The notes beneath the pieces were generated by a model that was given only the letters and a program-made list of their open reading frames with translations, had not been told where the DNA came from and did no database searches. The position numbers and the translations under genes are program-made. A stretch of DNA of 64,000 bases from Flavobacterium sp. LPB0248 (GTDB lineage: Bacteria > Bacteroidota > Bacteroidia > Flavobacteriales > Flavobacteriaceae): positions 496,001 through 560,000 of the forward strand of contig NZ_CP058246.1 in the NCBI RefSeq assembly GCF_013388355.1, in the 5' to 3' direction. Each line of letters starts with the position of its first letter. The stretch's first letter is position 1. Positions 16,481 to 25,335 of this stretch are shown in pieces.

Positions 16481-17011
16481 ATGAGTACTATAGATAAAAA
16501 CAACGGCACAAATAAAGATTTTAGAGAACATTTCTCAGATGACCGAAATTTGGCAGAAGATCTTAAAAACGATATTAGAAAACCGGATACCGATAATCGT
16601 GAAATTGCAGAGCGAGGATATACGGTAAGAAATGGCTACAATCCGAATCGACCTAATCCAGATCAGGAAGATTTTGCCGATGATGATTTGGATGATTTAA
16701 ATGATGATTTTCATAAGGACAGAGATTTAGAAGATAATAACGATGATATTTATGAAGTCGAATTAGAAGATGATTTCGAAGAAAACGACGAATTTGATAA
16801 TCCTTCAGATTTAACCGAAGAAGAATATGATTTTAATGAAACTGAAGACGTCTTGGAAGATCTTGATGAAGACGATGATGATGAAGACGACGAAGACGAG
16901 TACATAGAGGAAGATATTGACGAGGACGACGACACCGATTATATTGAAGATGATGTTCAGGAAGATAAGGATGATGAAAGATATCCCGAAAATGATCCTC
17001 GCAAATTCTAA
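16481..17011 (+). CDS. Highly acidic disordered protein, function unknown
   Basis: A 176-residue protein whose last 115 residues are mostly Asp and Glu, with runs such as DDDDEDDEDEYIEED. The first 60 residues are hydrophilic and contain a KPDTDNREIAERGYTVRNGYNP segment that looks like a short conserved motif. There is no signal peptide, cysteine or hydrophobic core, so the acidic part should be disordered. The coding strand is real: the -7 box and a downstream terminator bracket it, while the antisense frame would be a serine homopolymer. Comparable acidic proteins in Bacteroidota lie near DUF892 genes. It might bind basic proteins or cations, or act as a hydration protein under drying; none of this is shown. 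Confidence 0.75.
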   Translation: MSTIDKNNGTNKDFREHFSDDRNLAEDLKNDIRKPDTDNREIAERGYTVRNGYNPNRPNPDQEDFADDDLDDLNDDFHKDRDLEDNNDDIYEVELEDDFEENDEFDNPSDLTEEEYDFNETEDVLEDLDEDDDDEDDEDEYIEEDIDEDDDTDYIEDDVQEDKDDERYPENDPRKF

Positions 17012-17030
17012 TTTCTTATTTAAAAGGATA

Positions 17031-17067
17031 AAAAACCGTCTCGTTGAATAACAAGACGGTTTTTTTG
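17031..17067. terminator. Bidirectional intrinsic terminator
   Basis: ACCGTCT and AGACGGT form the stem around a small loop, with A and T runs on both sides. It lies 20 bases past the acidic-protein gene and just past the end of the converging DUF5661 gene. Confidence 0.9.
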
Positions 17068-17083
17068 AGTTTAAAATTTAACA

Positions 17084-17731
17084 CTAATCTCCAATAATTT
17101 TCAATACTGGAATATCGTCCATACGTGCCAAACGCTCGGCTAATCCGGCTTTGGCCTCGTTAAGCTCCTGTTCTGCTTTCCCTAATTCTTTATACCATTT
17201 TTCCTTGCCAACTGATGCTGATTCTATTTTTCTGACAATTTCATAAATTTCCCCTTCGGCTTCCATCACTTTCAATCTTTTATAATATGTTAGACTTTCA
17301 GTCATGTGTGCAAGCGCAATCATAGCCGTCAAAAACGGATGGTTATTGGTAACATTTACATCTTTTACCCTTCCGTGCTCCAATTCAACTTTTAATGCAA
17401 AAGCAAATTCTTCCATATTAAAAGCTTCATGTTTGCTTTTCGGATCCAGGTAGGCTTTTATTGCATGAACGTTATTCATTGTAGAAAGATCAACATCGGT
17501 GTGTTTTTTATCATTTAAATCCTTAAAAACCACATTTGCAATAGCTCGCGCTTCTGCAGTTGTGGGATCGTTTTTAGGATTTTCAAAATCACGCACCGAC
17601 CAATCCCAATCTTTAGGATGAACAGGTTTTATATACTTTTCACAAAAATCTGTCACATCATTTTTAAGGCTCACCATTTCATCTTCTCTTTTAATATAAA
17701 CATCCTGATAAGCACCGCTTTTTGTTCCCAT
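17084..17731 (-). CDS. DUF5661 domain protein
   Basis: A soluble 215-residue protein. The middle part has the DUF5661 pattern: FALKVELEHG (about 117-126), then NVTNNHPFLTAMIALAHMTE and YYKRLKVMEAEGE. The N-terminal 100 residues are a separate alpha-helical segment without a recognisable family, and the C-terminal 40 form a charged helix. DUF5661 proteins are small, histidine-containing and of unknown role; they are often found next to stress proteins and on phage or plasmid DNA. It is the last gene of a same-strand run with DUF1328, topoisomerase IB and the Rho-N-like gene, though a hairpin separates it from DUF1328. Confidence 0.6.
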   Translation of the reverse strand: MGTKSGAYQDVYIKREDEMVSLKNDVTDFCEKYIKPVHPKDWDWSVRDFENPKNDPTTAEARAIANVVFKDLNDKKHTDVDLSTMNNVHAIKAYLDPKSKHEAFNMEEFAFALKVELEHGRVKDVNVTNNHPFLTAMIALAHMTESLTYYKRLKVMEAEGEIYEIVRKIESASVGKEKWYKELGKAEQELNEAKAGLAERLARMDDIPVLKIIGD

Positions 17732-17757
17732 GATTTGCTTTTTTTAATGAAACCACA

Positions 17758-17789
17758 AACGACACATCTTCGAAATGAGATGTGCCGTT
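17758..17789 (-). terminator. Intrinsic terminator after the DUF1328 gene
   Basis: CACATCT and AGATGTG, extended by AACG and CGTT with one mismatch, form a stem around an eight-base loop 30 bases past the DUF1328 stop. The T run on the minus strand is short, so termination may be partial. Confidence 0.6.
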
Positions 17790-17819
17790 TTGATTTGTTT
17801 GTATTTACTGATACTTCTT

Positions 17820-17984
17820 TTATACTCTTGTTGATCTTCCGCTTATTAAAGAAATAACGAAAAGAACTAAAAATATAAAGAATAAAATTTTAGCTATACT
17901 AGCGGCTCCAGCGGCAATTCCACCGAAACCAAATATTCCCGCCACTATGGCTAGAATAATAAAAGTGACTGTCCAACGTAACAT
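17820..17984 (-). CDS. DUF1328 (YtjA-like) small membrane protein
   Basis: A 54-residue protein. It begins [24 protein letters not shown], which matches the DUF1328 signature, and contains two hydrophobic helices (about 4-24 and 30-48) separated by a small alanine/glycine turn; it ends SGRSTRV. The family is widespread, small and without known function; expression rises under envelope or general stress in several bacteria. It is co-directional with the topoisomerase gene upstream (77-base gap). Confidence 0.9.
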   Translation of the reverse strand: MLRWTVTFIILAIVAGIFGFGGIAAGAASIAKILFFIFLVLFVISLISGRSTRV

Positions 17985-18061
17985 AATAATAGTTTTTTAG
18001 TTAATAATGATTTTGTTTGTAATTCAAACTTTTAAGCTTTTTAAGAGATGCAGTAACTCTT

Positions 18062-19159
18062 TTATTGACAAGGCGTTTCTAAATTGATCTGATAATTCTG
18101 AATCAATTCTGAAAATGCTATTTCTGATTTTGTAAAATACTTTTTTGTACTTCGGCTTTTCTTGGCTATATCAAAATATTTCTGAATCGAGCCGTCTTCA
18201 TAAGTCGAAATTAAAAGCGGATGAACGTAATAATCTTTGCATACTTTTCTTGTATTTCCAAGTGCTTCGGCGGTTAAATCGAAAGCAGTTATAATGTTCT
18301 GTTTGCTTTCTTTTTCGTCATCTGCAATTCCGAGCTCCATTAGACTTTCAAAAAAAATAATCGAAGCTGCCCAAGTTCTAAAATCTTTTGCACTAAAATC
18401 TTCTCCCGAAATAGTATGCAGATACTCGTTGACCATATGGCTGTCGAGCACTTTCTTTTCGCCATTTTTATCGTAATATTTAAAAACTTCCCAACCTGGA
18501 ATTTCTTCGCAGCGGCTTACCAGTTTGATCAATTGTTTATTTCGGGTCGTAATGGTATGCTGTACTCCCTTTTTTCCAATAAATTCAAATCGAAGCGAAT
18601 TCTTATTGATATTAATATGGCGCTTTCTTAAAGTCGAAAGTCCATACGATTTATTGTCTTTGGCGTATTTCTCATTTCCAATTCGAATGTGCGTCTCTTC
18701 CATTAACCGAATCACCAAAGCAATTACTTTCTCTTTTGACCATTCTTTCTTTTCTAAATCAATATCAACCTGCTTTCTAATTAAAGGAAGCTTGGCACCA
18801 AACGAAGCAATTTTGTAAAACTTGGTTTGGTTTCGTATCAAATTCCATCTCGGATGATAACGGTATTGTTTTCTGTTTTTAACATCGGTTCCTACTGCTT
18901 GCAAATGTCCGTTTGTTACATCTGTAATTCTAACATTTTCCCAAGCCGGCGGAAGTACTAAGCTATTAATGCGTTTAATTTCATTTTTATTTTTAAGGTT
19001 TCTTCCGTTCTTTTTATAAACGAAATTCTCACCTTCGCGGCAGCGTACAATTGTCAATTGATGATCGTTGATATATTCCAAATCCAGTTTTTCGATGACC
19101 AAATGTGGAGCTTTAATCAGCTGATTCATTAAGATTTCTTTTCTAGCTGCAGCATTCAT
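18062..19159 (-). CDS. Type IB DNA topoisomerase
   Basis: A 365-residue poxvirus-like topoisomerase IB, which relaxes supercoils through a 3'-phosphotyrosine intermediate without ATP. The N-terminal beta domain spans about 1-100 and contains RYHPRWN at 100-106. The catalytic domain shows the first active-site arginine Arg159 (THIRIGN), the lysine region FIGKKGV (193-199), the second arginine Arg261 (DFRTWAAS) and the tyrosine Tyr311 just before VHP. Length fits the bacterial form (about 320-360). These enzymes are accessory, often on stress or soil-type gene sets, and are absent from many genomes. The gene probably begins a run with DUF1328 or follows the Rho-N-like gene 41 bases upstream. 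Confidence 0.92.
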   Translation of the reverse strand: MNAAARKEILMNQLIKAPHLVIEKLDLEYINDHQLTIVRCREGENFVYKKNGRNLKNKNEIKRINSLVLPPAWENVRITDVTNGHLQAVGTDVKNRKQYRYHPRWNLIRNQTKFYKIASFGAKLPLIRKQVDIDLEKKEWSKEKVIALVIRLMEETHIRIGNEKYAKDNKSYGLSTLRKRHININKNSLRFEFIGKKGVQHTITTRNKQLIKLVSRCEEIPGWEVFKYYDKNGEKKVLDSHMVNEYLHTISGEDFSAKDFRTWAASIIFFESLMELGIADDEKESKQNIITAFDLTAEALGNTRKVCKDYYVHPLLISTYEDGSIQKYFDIAKKSRSTKKYFTKSEIAFSELIQNYQINLETPCQ

Positions 19160-19199
19160 GGTATTTAAAATTTTATCACATTAAAACTTATTTATAATT

Positions 19200-19439
19200 T
19201 TAGTTATTTCTTAGAGAATCAATTAAACCTCTTTTGTTCATATAAGATCTTCCTTTTATGCCTACTTTCATAGCTTGCTTTAGAAGTTCTTCTTTAGTCC
19301 ATTCTTCATACGGTTTCGCTTTTCCGCCTTTTTTACCTGCGTCTGGGGTATTGGCAATTCGAGCCGATTTTTCTTTGCTGTATCCTTTTTTTACCAACGC
19401 TTCATACTGCTTTTCATTTTTAATTCTTGGATCTGGCAT
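19200..19439 (-). CDS. Small DUF7218/Rho-N (SAP-like) domain protein
   Basis: A 79-residue basic protein in two parts. Residues 1-40 (MPDPRIKNEKQYEALVKKGY, then KSARIANTPDA) look like the DUF7218 or ChaB-like plasmid-borne family; residues 44-79 (YEEWTKEELLKQAMKVGIKG) look like the Rho N-terminal/SAP helix-hairpin that binds nucleic acid. It is placed immediately before the topoisomerase gene. Such proteins accompany stress loci, plasmids and Ku/LigD clusters in other bacteria. It could be a small DNA-binding partner of the topoisomerase; this is inference from the layout. Confidence 0.8.
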   Translation of the reverse strand: MPDPRIKNEKQYEALVKKGYSKEKSARIANTPDAGKKGGKAKPYEEWTKEELLKQAMKVGIKGRSYMNKRGLIDSLRNN

Positions 19440-19625
19440 GACTTTAAATTTTAAGGGGTTAAATTCTAAAAATCTGATAAGTCAAAGTTCCTTAAAATGT
19501 TAAGCGAATCTGTTATAGAATTTTGGCTCGATATTTCATATTTTTAGGATGGGAATTGTGTAAGAGGAAATGTAAAATGATTTTTGTGTGAAATGTGATT
19601 TGTGAAATGTTAGTAGTCAAAAAAA

Positions 19626-19653
19626 AATCCCAATTCTTTTTGGAATTAGGATT
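19626..19653 (-). terminator. Intrinsic terminator of the PH-like protein gene
   Basis: AATCC-AATTC pairs with GAATT-GGATT (one bulge) around a TTTTTG loop, and the minus strand continues into a T run. It lies 26 bases past the stop of the gene at 19679. Confidence 0.75.
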
Positions 19654-19678
19654 AGGCTCTCTTATTGATTTCTTAAAC

Positions 19679-20119
19679 TTAAAATTTCTCATAAATATAA
19701 CTCATCAAAGTCTGATAATTTTTAAAATGATCTGGAGAGATTATTATACTTGTATTATCTTTAAATATCAATGTACTATAATAATATCCATCTGATATGG
19801 CTCCTGTTTTAGTTCGAAATCTAACTTTTCCTCTCTTAATATTTTTAATACTATCATAAGCAATAAACTTTTTACGACCAGTAATAAGCGTTCTTATTTC
19901 AATTCCATCATCTTTAATCGTCAATGTAAATATTTCAAACAAATCAGGAATACAATAAATAGTAAATAAAAGAACCAAACATGTAACAATCAATAATGGA
20001 TTTGGATTGAAGATTATCAGTAAATTATATACAACATAAAATAATGATGTTACAAAAAGAACAACACCCATTAGTATTCTTACAAACAATGCATTTCTAA
20101 ACTCTGATTGAATATTCAT
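19679..20119 (-). CDS. Small membrane-anchored protein, PH-like domain, function unknown
   Basis: A 146-residue protein with two adjacent hydrophobic helices (about 10-33 and 40-62 of the chosen frame), followed by a 75-residue beta-rich part (FTLTIKDDGIEIRTLITGRKKFIAYDSIKNIKRG and beyond) that resembles the bacterial PH domains of DUF304-type proteins. An earlier ATG at 20179 would add 20 residues (rich in Lys, Leu and Ile), but the downstream ATG starts right before MNIQSEFR and gives a more normal N-terminus. It is monocistronic. No partner or substrate is suggested by neighbours. Confidence 0.55.
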   Translation of the reverse strand: MNIQSEFRNALFVRILMGVVLFVTSLFYVVYNLLIIFNPNPLLIVTCLVLLFTIYCIPDLFEIFTLTIKDDGIEIRTLITGRKKFIAYDSIKNIKRGKVRFRTKTGAISDGYYYSTLIFKDNTSIIISPDHFKNYQTLMSYIYEKF

Positions 20120-20292
20120 TTTTAAAAGTAATATTTTTCTTAAAATAACAAACTTATGCTTATTTAAAATACCAAACAAAATTAAATAGCTAATAACTAC
20201 ATCTTAATCCTATAACAATCTCTCAAAATCCTGTAAGACATTCCTGTAACTACTCCATAATTTTACATTATAACATTTAAACTATTAAAATC

Positions 20293-20880
20293 ATGAAAAA
20301 GTTATTATTAGCCGGAAAAGCCATTTTAGGAGCAGGACTTATTATTATATTCCTTCAATCTTGTAAAAACGAAACCAAACAGGAAGATCCAAAAGAAGTT
20401 GCAGAAGACGCAAACGAAGCAAAATTTGATTCTATAGGCAGCAAAGAAGATGATTCTGAATTTTTGGTAGATCAAGCTGAAATTAATTTGGCTGAAATCG
20501 AAATCGGTAAACTGGCACAAACAAAAAGTACAAATCCTGAAGTGAAAAAATTTGGTAAAATGCTTGTTGATGAGCACACTAAATCGGCTTCTGAAGTAAG
20601 TGCTTTAGCAAAAGCGAAAAACTTTACTCTTCCAACTTCTCTAACTGAGGAAGGACAAGAAGAATACAATAAATTAAACGAAAAATCGGGTGTTGATTTT
20701 GATAAAAAATTCGCCGATATGATGATTGATGGTCACGAAAAAGCGATAAAAAAACTAGATAAGGCCGCAAAAGATGCTAATGATCAAGAAGTGAGAACTT
20801 GGGCTTCTAACAATATTGTAGGTTTAACAGCGCATTTGGAACACGCTAAATTGCTGAAACAAAACCTAGACAAAAAGTAA
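20293..20880 (+). CDS. DUF4142 lipoprotein
   Basis: A 195-residue envelope protein. The signal peptide ends in a lipobox FLQSC with Cys24, so it should be a lipoprotein. After an acidic linker to about residue 55 the DUF4142 helical bundle follows (DSEFLVDQAEINLAEIEIGKLA, then VKKFGKMLVDEHTK and the final VRTWASNNIVGLTAHLEHAK). DUF4142 is a ferritin-like four-helix family of unknown function, common in soil and stress-tolerant bacteria and often next to DUF892 and topoisomerase IB genes, as here. The gene is monocistronic; TAATTTTA some 30 bases upstream is a weak -7 box. A GGTTCAAAGG-type repeat and a terminator follow. Confidence 0.88.
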   Translation: MKKLLLAGKAILGAGLIIIFLQSCKNETKQEDPKEVAEDANEAKFDSIGSKEDDSEFLVDQAEINLAEIEIGKLAQTKSTNPEVKKFGKMLVDEHTKSASEVSALAKAKNFTLPTSLTEEGQEEYNKLNEKSGVDFDKKFADMMIDGHEKAIKKLDKAAKDANDQEVRTWASNNIVGLTAHLEHAKLLKQNLDKK

Positions 20881-20901
20881 AAAAATAATTGATTATTTTT
20901 T

Positions 20902-21112
20902 TAGATGCAAAGGCTCAAAGATGCAAAGGTTCAAAGGTTTCTTTTAAAAGAAAAATTCTTTACATTTTAAGTCTTCGTATATATTACAAAACCCTCAAGA
21001 GTTGAATTGCTTGAGGGTTTTTCTTTTTTAAGTTATAGAGGTATAAAGCTGAAAAGGCGCAAAGATTTTTGCCTTTAAACCTTTGCATCTTTGCAACTTT
21101 GAACCTTTTTAA
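20902..21112. repeat. GGTTCAAAGG inverted repeat pair flanking a terminator
   Basis: The left arm at about 20902-20937 (GATGCAAAGGCTCAAAGATG) and the right arm at about 21085-21110 (ACCTTTGCATCTTTGCAAC) are complementary in word content. Between them lies the hairpin 20988-21022. A second short copy (GAAAAGGCGCAAAGATTTTTG) starts at 21051. Same family as 9189-9340 and 22116-22378. Confidence 0.65.
20988..21022. terminator. Intrinsic terminator
   Basis: AAACCCTCAAG and CTTGAGGGTTT pair perfectly over 11 bases around a 10-base loop, followed by a T run on the plus strand and an A run upstream. It ends the DUF4142 gene and probably also the converging aldo/keto reductase operon. Confidence 0.9.
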
Positions 21113-21115
21113 AAT

Positions 21116-22378
<1,263 letters not shown>

Positions 22379-23431
22379 TTATTTAAGCGAAGCCATATCA
22401 ATTACAAAACGGTACTTAATATCTCCTTTTAATAATCTTTCGTAGGCGTCGTTTACATCATTAACACCAATTACTTCTACGTCTGCTGTGATATTGTGTT
22501 CGGCACAGAAATCAAGCATTTCTTGAGTTTCTGCGATTCCTCCAATGGCAGAACCAGCGAAGCTTCTTCTTCCTAAAATAAGACTGAAAGAAGTTACAGG
22601 AAGCGGATCCATTGGCGCTCCAACTAAAGTTAAAGTTCCGTCGACTTTTAATAAATTTAGGTAAGAATCGATGTTGTGTTCAGCAGAAACGCAGTCTAAG
22701 ATAAAATTCATGCTTTTGGCGTGTTTTGCCATTTGCTCTGGATCTGTAGACAAAATAACCTCATCGGCACCCAAACGTTTTGCATCTTCTACTTTAGATA
22801 AAGAAGTGGTTAGAACCACCACATGAGCTCCCATAGCTTTTGCTAATTTGATTCCCATATGCCCTAAACCTCCAATGCCAACAATTCCAACTGTTTGACC
22901 AGGACCAACTTTCCAGTGTCTTAACGGAGAATATGTTGTGATTCCCGCGCATAATAATGGCGCAACAGCAGAAAGTTCTAATTTATCTGAAATATGAAGT
23001 ACAAAATCTTCATCGACTACAATACTTTGAGAATACCCTCCAAAAGTTTGTCCGCCTAAATGTTTATCAGGAGAATTGAATGTTAAGATACTTCCCGGAT
23101 CACAATATTGCTCTAATCCTTCTTTACATTGCTCACATTCTCTGCAAGAATCGACCATACAGCCAACTCCCGCCAAATCGCCAACTTTAAAACCTTTTAC
23201 ATGATCTCCTACTTTTGTTACACGACCTACAATCTCATGTCCCGGAACAATCGGATAAATAGTGCCGTGCCATTCGTTTCTAGCCGAATGCAAATCTGAG
23301 TGGCAGATTCCGCAATACAAAATTTCTATTTCAACATCATGCGCCTGTACAGCTCTTCTTTTAATATCTAAAGTTTTTAATGGTGCTTCGGCAGCTTCTG
23401 TACCAAAGGCTTTAATGTCTTTTGTTTCCAT
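22379..23431 (-). CDS. Zinc-dependent NAD(P) alcohol dehydrogenase (YahK/cinnamyl alcohol dehydrogenase-like)
   Basis: A 350-residue medium-chain dehydrogenase that reduces aldehydes to alcohols. Catalytic zinc ligands Cys40 (CGICHSD), His65-Glu66 (PGHE) and Cys160 are present; the structural zinc site has Cys96, Cys99, Cys102 and Cys110. The Rossmann motif GIGGLGHMG follows. It is the length of E. coli YahK (349). It sits between the cupin and aldo/keto reductase genes, with a heptamer-repeat region upstream. Together these suggest clearance of reactive aldehydes under control of the AraC gene at 24365. The natural substrate is unknown. Confidence 0.93.
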   Translation of the reverse strand: METKDIKAFGTEAAEAPLKTLDIKRRAVQAHDVEIEILYCGICHSDLHSARNEWHGTIYPIVPGHEIVGRVTKVGDHVKGFKVGDLAGVGCMVDSCRECEQCKEGLEQYCDPGSILTFNSPDKHLGGQTFGGYSQSIVVDEDFVLHISDKLELSAVAPLLCAGITTYSPLRHWKVGPGQTVGIVGIGGLGHMGIKLAKAMGAHVVVLTTSLSKVEDAKRLGADEVILSTDPEQMAKHAKSMNFILDCVSAEHNIDSYLNLLKVDGTLTLVGAPMDPLPVTSFSLILGRRSFAGSAIGGIAETQEMLDFCAEHNITADVEVIGVNDVNDAYERLLKGDIKYRFVIDMASLK

Positions 23432-23654
23432 AATTTTTTATAGTTTGTTGTTAATTGTTTTTTGTTTCAGGTTTCAGGTTTCAGGTTTCAGGTTTAAAAC
23501 TGTTGCGAAATTGGCGTAAAGATTCGACTGATTTGCATTGATTTACAAATAGTTATATAAATTTCGATTATTTTAACCTAATCAAAAAATAAAATCTGTT
23601 ATAAATCAATAAAATCTGTGTAAAAAAACTTAGAATCTTAGAACCTTAGCCTCT
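23432..23654. repeat. Tandem GTTTCAG heptamers and TTAGAACC words
   Basis: The heptamer GTTTCAG is repeated four and a half times at 23464-23495. Further on, AAAATCTGTTATAAATCAAT and a near copy lie at about 23592-23625, and the word CTTAGAATCTTAGAACC at 23629-23649. The gap separates the cupin and ADH genes. Phase-variable repeat length is possible, but it lies outside any coding frame. Confidence 0.7.
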
Positions 23655-24053
23655 TTAAAAAGAATAATATTCTTCATCGGTAACGCTATCCAGCCAAGTT
23701 CCATGACCTTTGTCTACTTCTGTAACAATAGTAATATGAGAATATTTCGTTTTTGGTGTTGCTCCATACCAATGCTCTATTCCAGGTAAAACCGTGATTA
23801 CTTTTCCTTTTTCGATAAGATTAATTTGTCCGCCTCTTTCTTGGTAATAGCCCGCTCCATCGGTTACAATAATCAATTGCAGACTCGCATTGATACGCCA
23901 ATTGCTTCTTGCACCAGGCTCAAAAGAAACATCTTTAATAACGGTGTTTTCAGGATGAATTTCGCTTGTCTGCTTCTTATATGACACTTCGCCTGTCATA
24001 TAAGTATTTGGAATTTTACCTTCTTCGGTTACGGCAGTGAATTGTGTCGACAT
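23655..24053 (-). CDS. Cupin-fold protein with altered metal-binding motif
   Basis: A 132-residue single-domain cupin of the type that lies next to carboxymuconolactone decarboxylase-like or reductase genes. Strand motifs VSFEPGARSNW (43-53), GAGYYQERGG and KVITVLPGIEHWYGA are those of the family. The first motif usually continues with two histidines (WHxHPGGQ) that bind metal; here it reads WRINASLQ, so both ligands are gone, while the later His (GIEHW) remains. Each changed codon is about one base away from the histidine-type sequence. The protein is therefore likely to be metal-free or bind a different cofactor. It is the first gene after the AraC regulator and may be a target. Confidence 0.85.
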   Translation of the reverse strand: MSTQFTAVTEEGKIPNTYMTGEVSYKKQTSEIHPENTVIKDVSFEPGARSNWRINASLQLIIVTDGAGYYQERGGQINLIEKGKVITVLPGIEHWYGATPKTKYSHITIVTEVDKGHGTWLDSVTDEEYYSF

Positions 24054-24364
24054 AATTTCGATTTTTTTAGGTTAATAATTAATTTTAAAAATTCTTATAA
24101 GCTTATTTGAATGAAATAATCAGCACATCGAATCTCTTATAGAAGGAGATTGTTGATTTTAATTAATACTTTAAAAATTTTATATTTTTTCTACTATCAA
24201 AATTTAAAACTAAATGCAAAGCGGAGCATCGCTTTTGTGAAGTGTTATTTAGTCATTAAAAAAACTGATACAAAGATTCGTTGTTTATTTCAGGGCAAAT
24301 GTAGTGCAATACTACAATGCCGAAATAACAAAATTCAAACAAAAAATTAAGAAATTGAAACAAT
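24054..24364. promoter_or_regulatory. Intergenic region between AraC regulator and cupin gene; possible operator
   Basis: This 311-base gap, downstream of araC and upstream of the cupin on the minus strand, should hold the cupin promoter. TACATTTG (minus strand, 24296-24303) matches the -7 consensus and is followed upstream by a TTTC box at about 18 bases. A dyad GTAGT-GCAAT-ACTAC (24301-24315) overlaps it and could be an operator. The leader would be about 240 bases, which is long, so this assignment is weak. No gene is seen. Confidence 0.35.
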
Positions 24365-25234
24365 TTACACTCGAAGTGATTTCGGAACTGTTCCTGTAAG
24401 TCTTTTAAAATAATTATTGAAATAACTTGGATATTCAAAACCAAGCGAGTAACCAATATCCGAAATACTCCAGTCTGTATGCTGCAGTAAAGCTTTTGCT
24501 TCGTTAATGACTCTTTCGGTAATGTGTGCTGTAGTAGGTTTTCCTGTAACTTCTTTTACAGAACGATTTAAGTGATTCACGTGCACAGAAAGACTTTGCG
24601 CGTAATCTTGAGGTGTTTTTAGAGCCAAGGGCTGATCTTTGGTTTCTATTGGGAATTGTCTTTCTAGTAATTCTAAAAACAAAGAAGTAATTCTCGATGA
24701 AGCATTTTTATGTTTAAAGAAACTTTCCGAAGGTTGCATTTTCATCGATTCATGAATAATCAAATTGACGTAACTGCGCATCAAATCGTCTTTGAATGCA
24801 TAATCGGTTTCGTATTCTTCAATCATTTTTTGAAACAATGAATCTATAAATGCTTTTTGTTCAGGTGTTAAAGTAAAGATTGGTGTTCCTCCTATTTTAA
24901 ACAAAGGCGATTCCTGAAGGGTTTCTGAACGGTCTTTTGTTTTAAAAAATTCTTCGGTAAAAACACAAGCATAACCTTCAAACTTCTCAGAAATCGTTTC
25001 CCAAGAATAAGGAATAATCGGATTGCCGAAAAACAGAATCGTCCCGTCGGTTTCTATTCCGCGGTCGGCATATTGTATGATGCTTTTACTGGTGTTGATG
25101 CAGATTTTATAAAAGTCTCTTCGGCTGTAAACGGGAACTTTACTAAAATCTCCATTTATAGGATACACTTTAAATCCCTTCATTTTTAAATCTGAAGTAA
25201 AATCGCAACTCTGAGTTTCTGTTTGATTATTCAT
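24365..25234 (-). CDS. AraC-family transcriptional regulator
   Basis: A 289-residue regulator with the usual two-part layout. The N-terminal 190 residues form a cupin-like sensing domain (VYSRRDFYKICI, ILFFGNPIIPYSWE) and a helical linker. The C-terminal 95 residues contain both helix-turn-helix motifs: AQSLSVHVNHLNRSVKEVTG and WSISDIGYSLGFEYPSYFNNYFKR. It is transcribed in the direction of the cupin, ADH and aldo/keto reductase genes, and its own 311-base downstream gap could carry the target promoter. Family members of this type respond to small hydrophobic or aldehyde effectors; the effector here is unknown. Confidence 0.92.
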   Translation of the reverse strand: MNNQTETQSCDFTSDLKMKGFKVYPINGDFSKVPVYSRRDFYKICINTSKSIIQYADRGIETDGTILFFGNPIIPYSWETISEKFEGYACVFTEEFFKTKDRSETLQESPLFKIGGTPIFTLTPEQKAFIDSLFQKMIEEYETDYAFKDDLMRSYVNLIIHESMKMQPSESFFKHKNASSRITSLFLELLERQFPIETKDQPLALKTPQDYAQSLSVHVNHLNRSVKEVTGKPTTAHITERVINEAKALLQHTDWSISDIGYSLGFEYPSYFNNYFKRLTGTVPKSLRV

Positions 25235-25335
25235 TTTGCAAAGTTATGAAAATCAAACATTATTCTTTTGTTAATTTTTTGTTCGTTTTTTTACCGCAAG
25301 TAGCACAAAGAATTACGCAATGTTTCGTTGTAATG

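Noticed and set aside
16750..16935. Minus-strand frame coding an almost pure serine protein
   Set aside because: It is the antisense of the Asp/Glu codons of the acidic protein; GAT and GAA repeats give serine in this frame. The plus strand has the promoter box and terminator.
23464..23495. Tandem heptamers considered as a CRISPR-like array
   Set aside because: There are no spacers or 25-40 base repeats, and no cas gene is in the window.
24365..25234. AraC gene considered as a defence or toxin-antitoxin component
   Set aside because: It has a complete normal AraC layout and metabolic neighbours.
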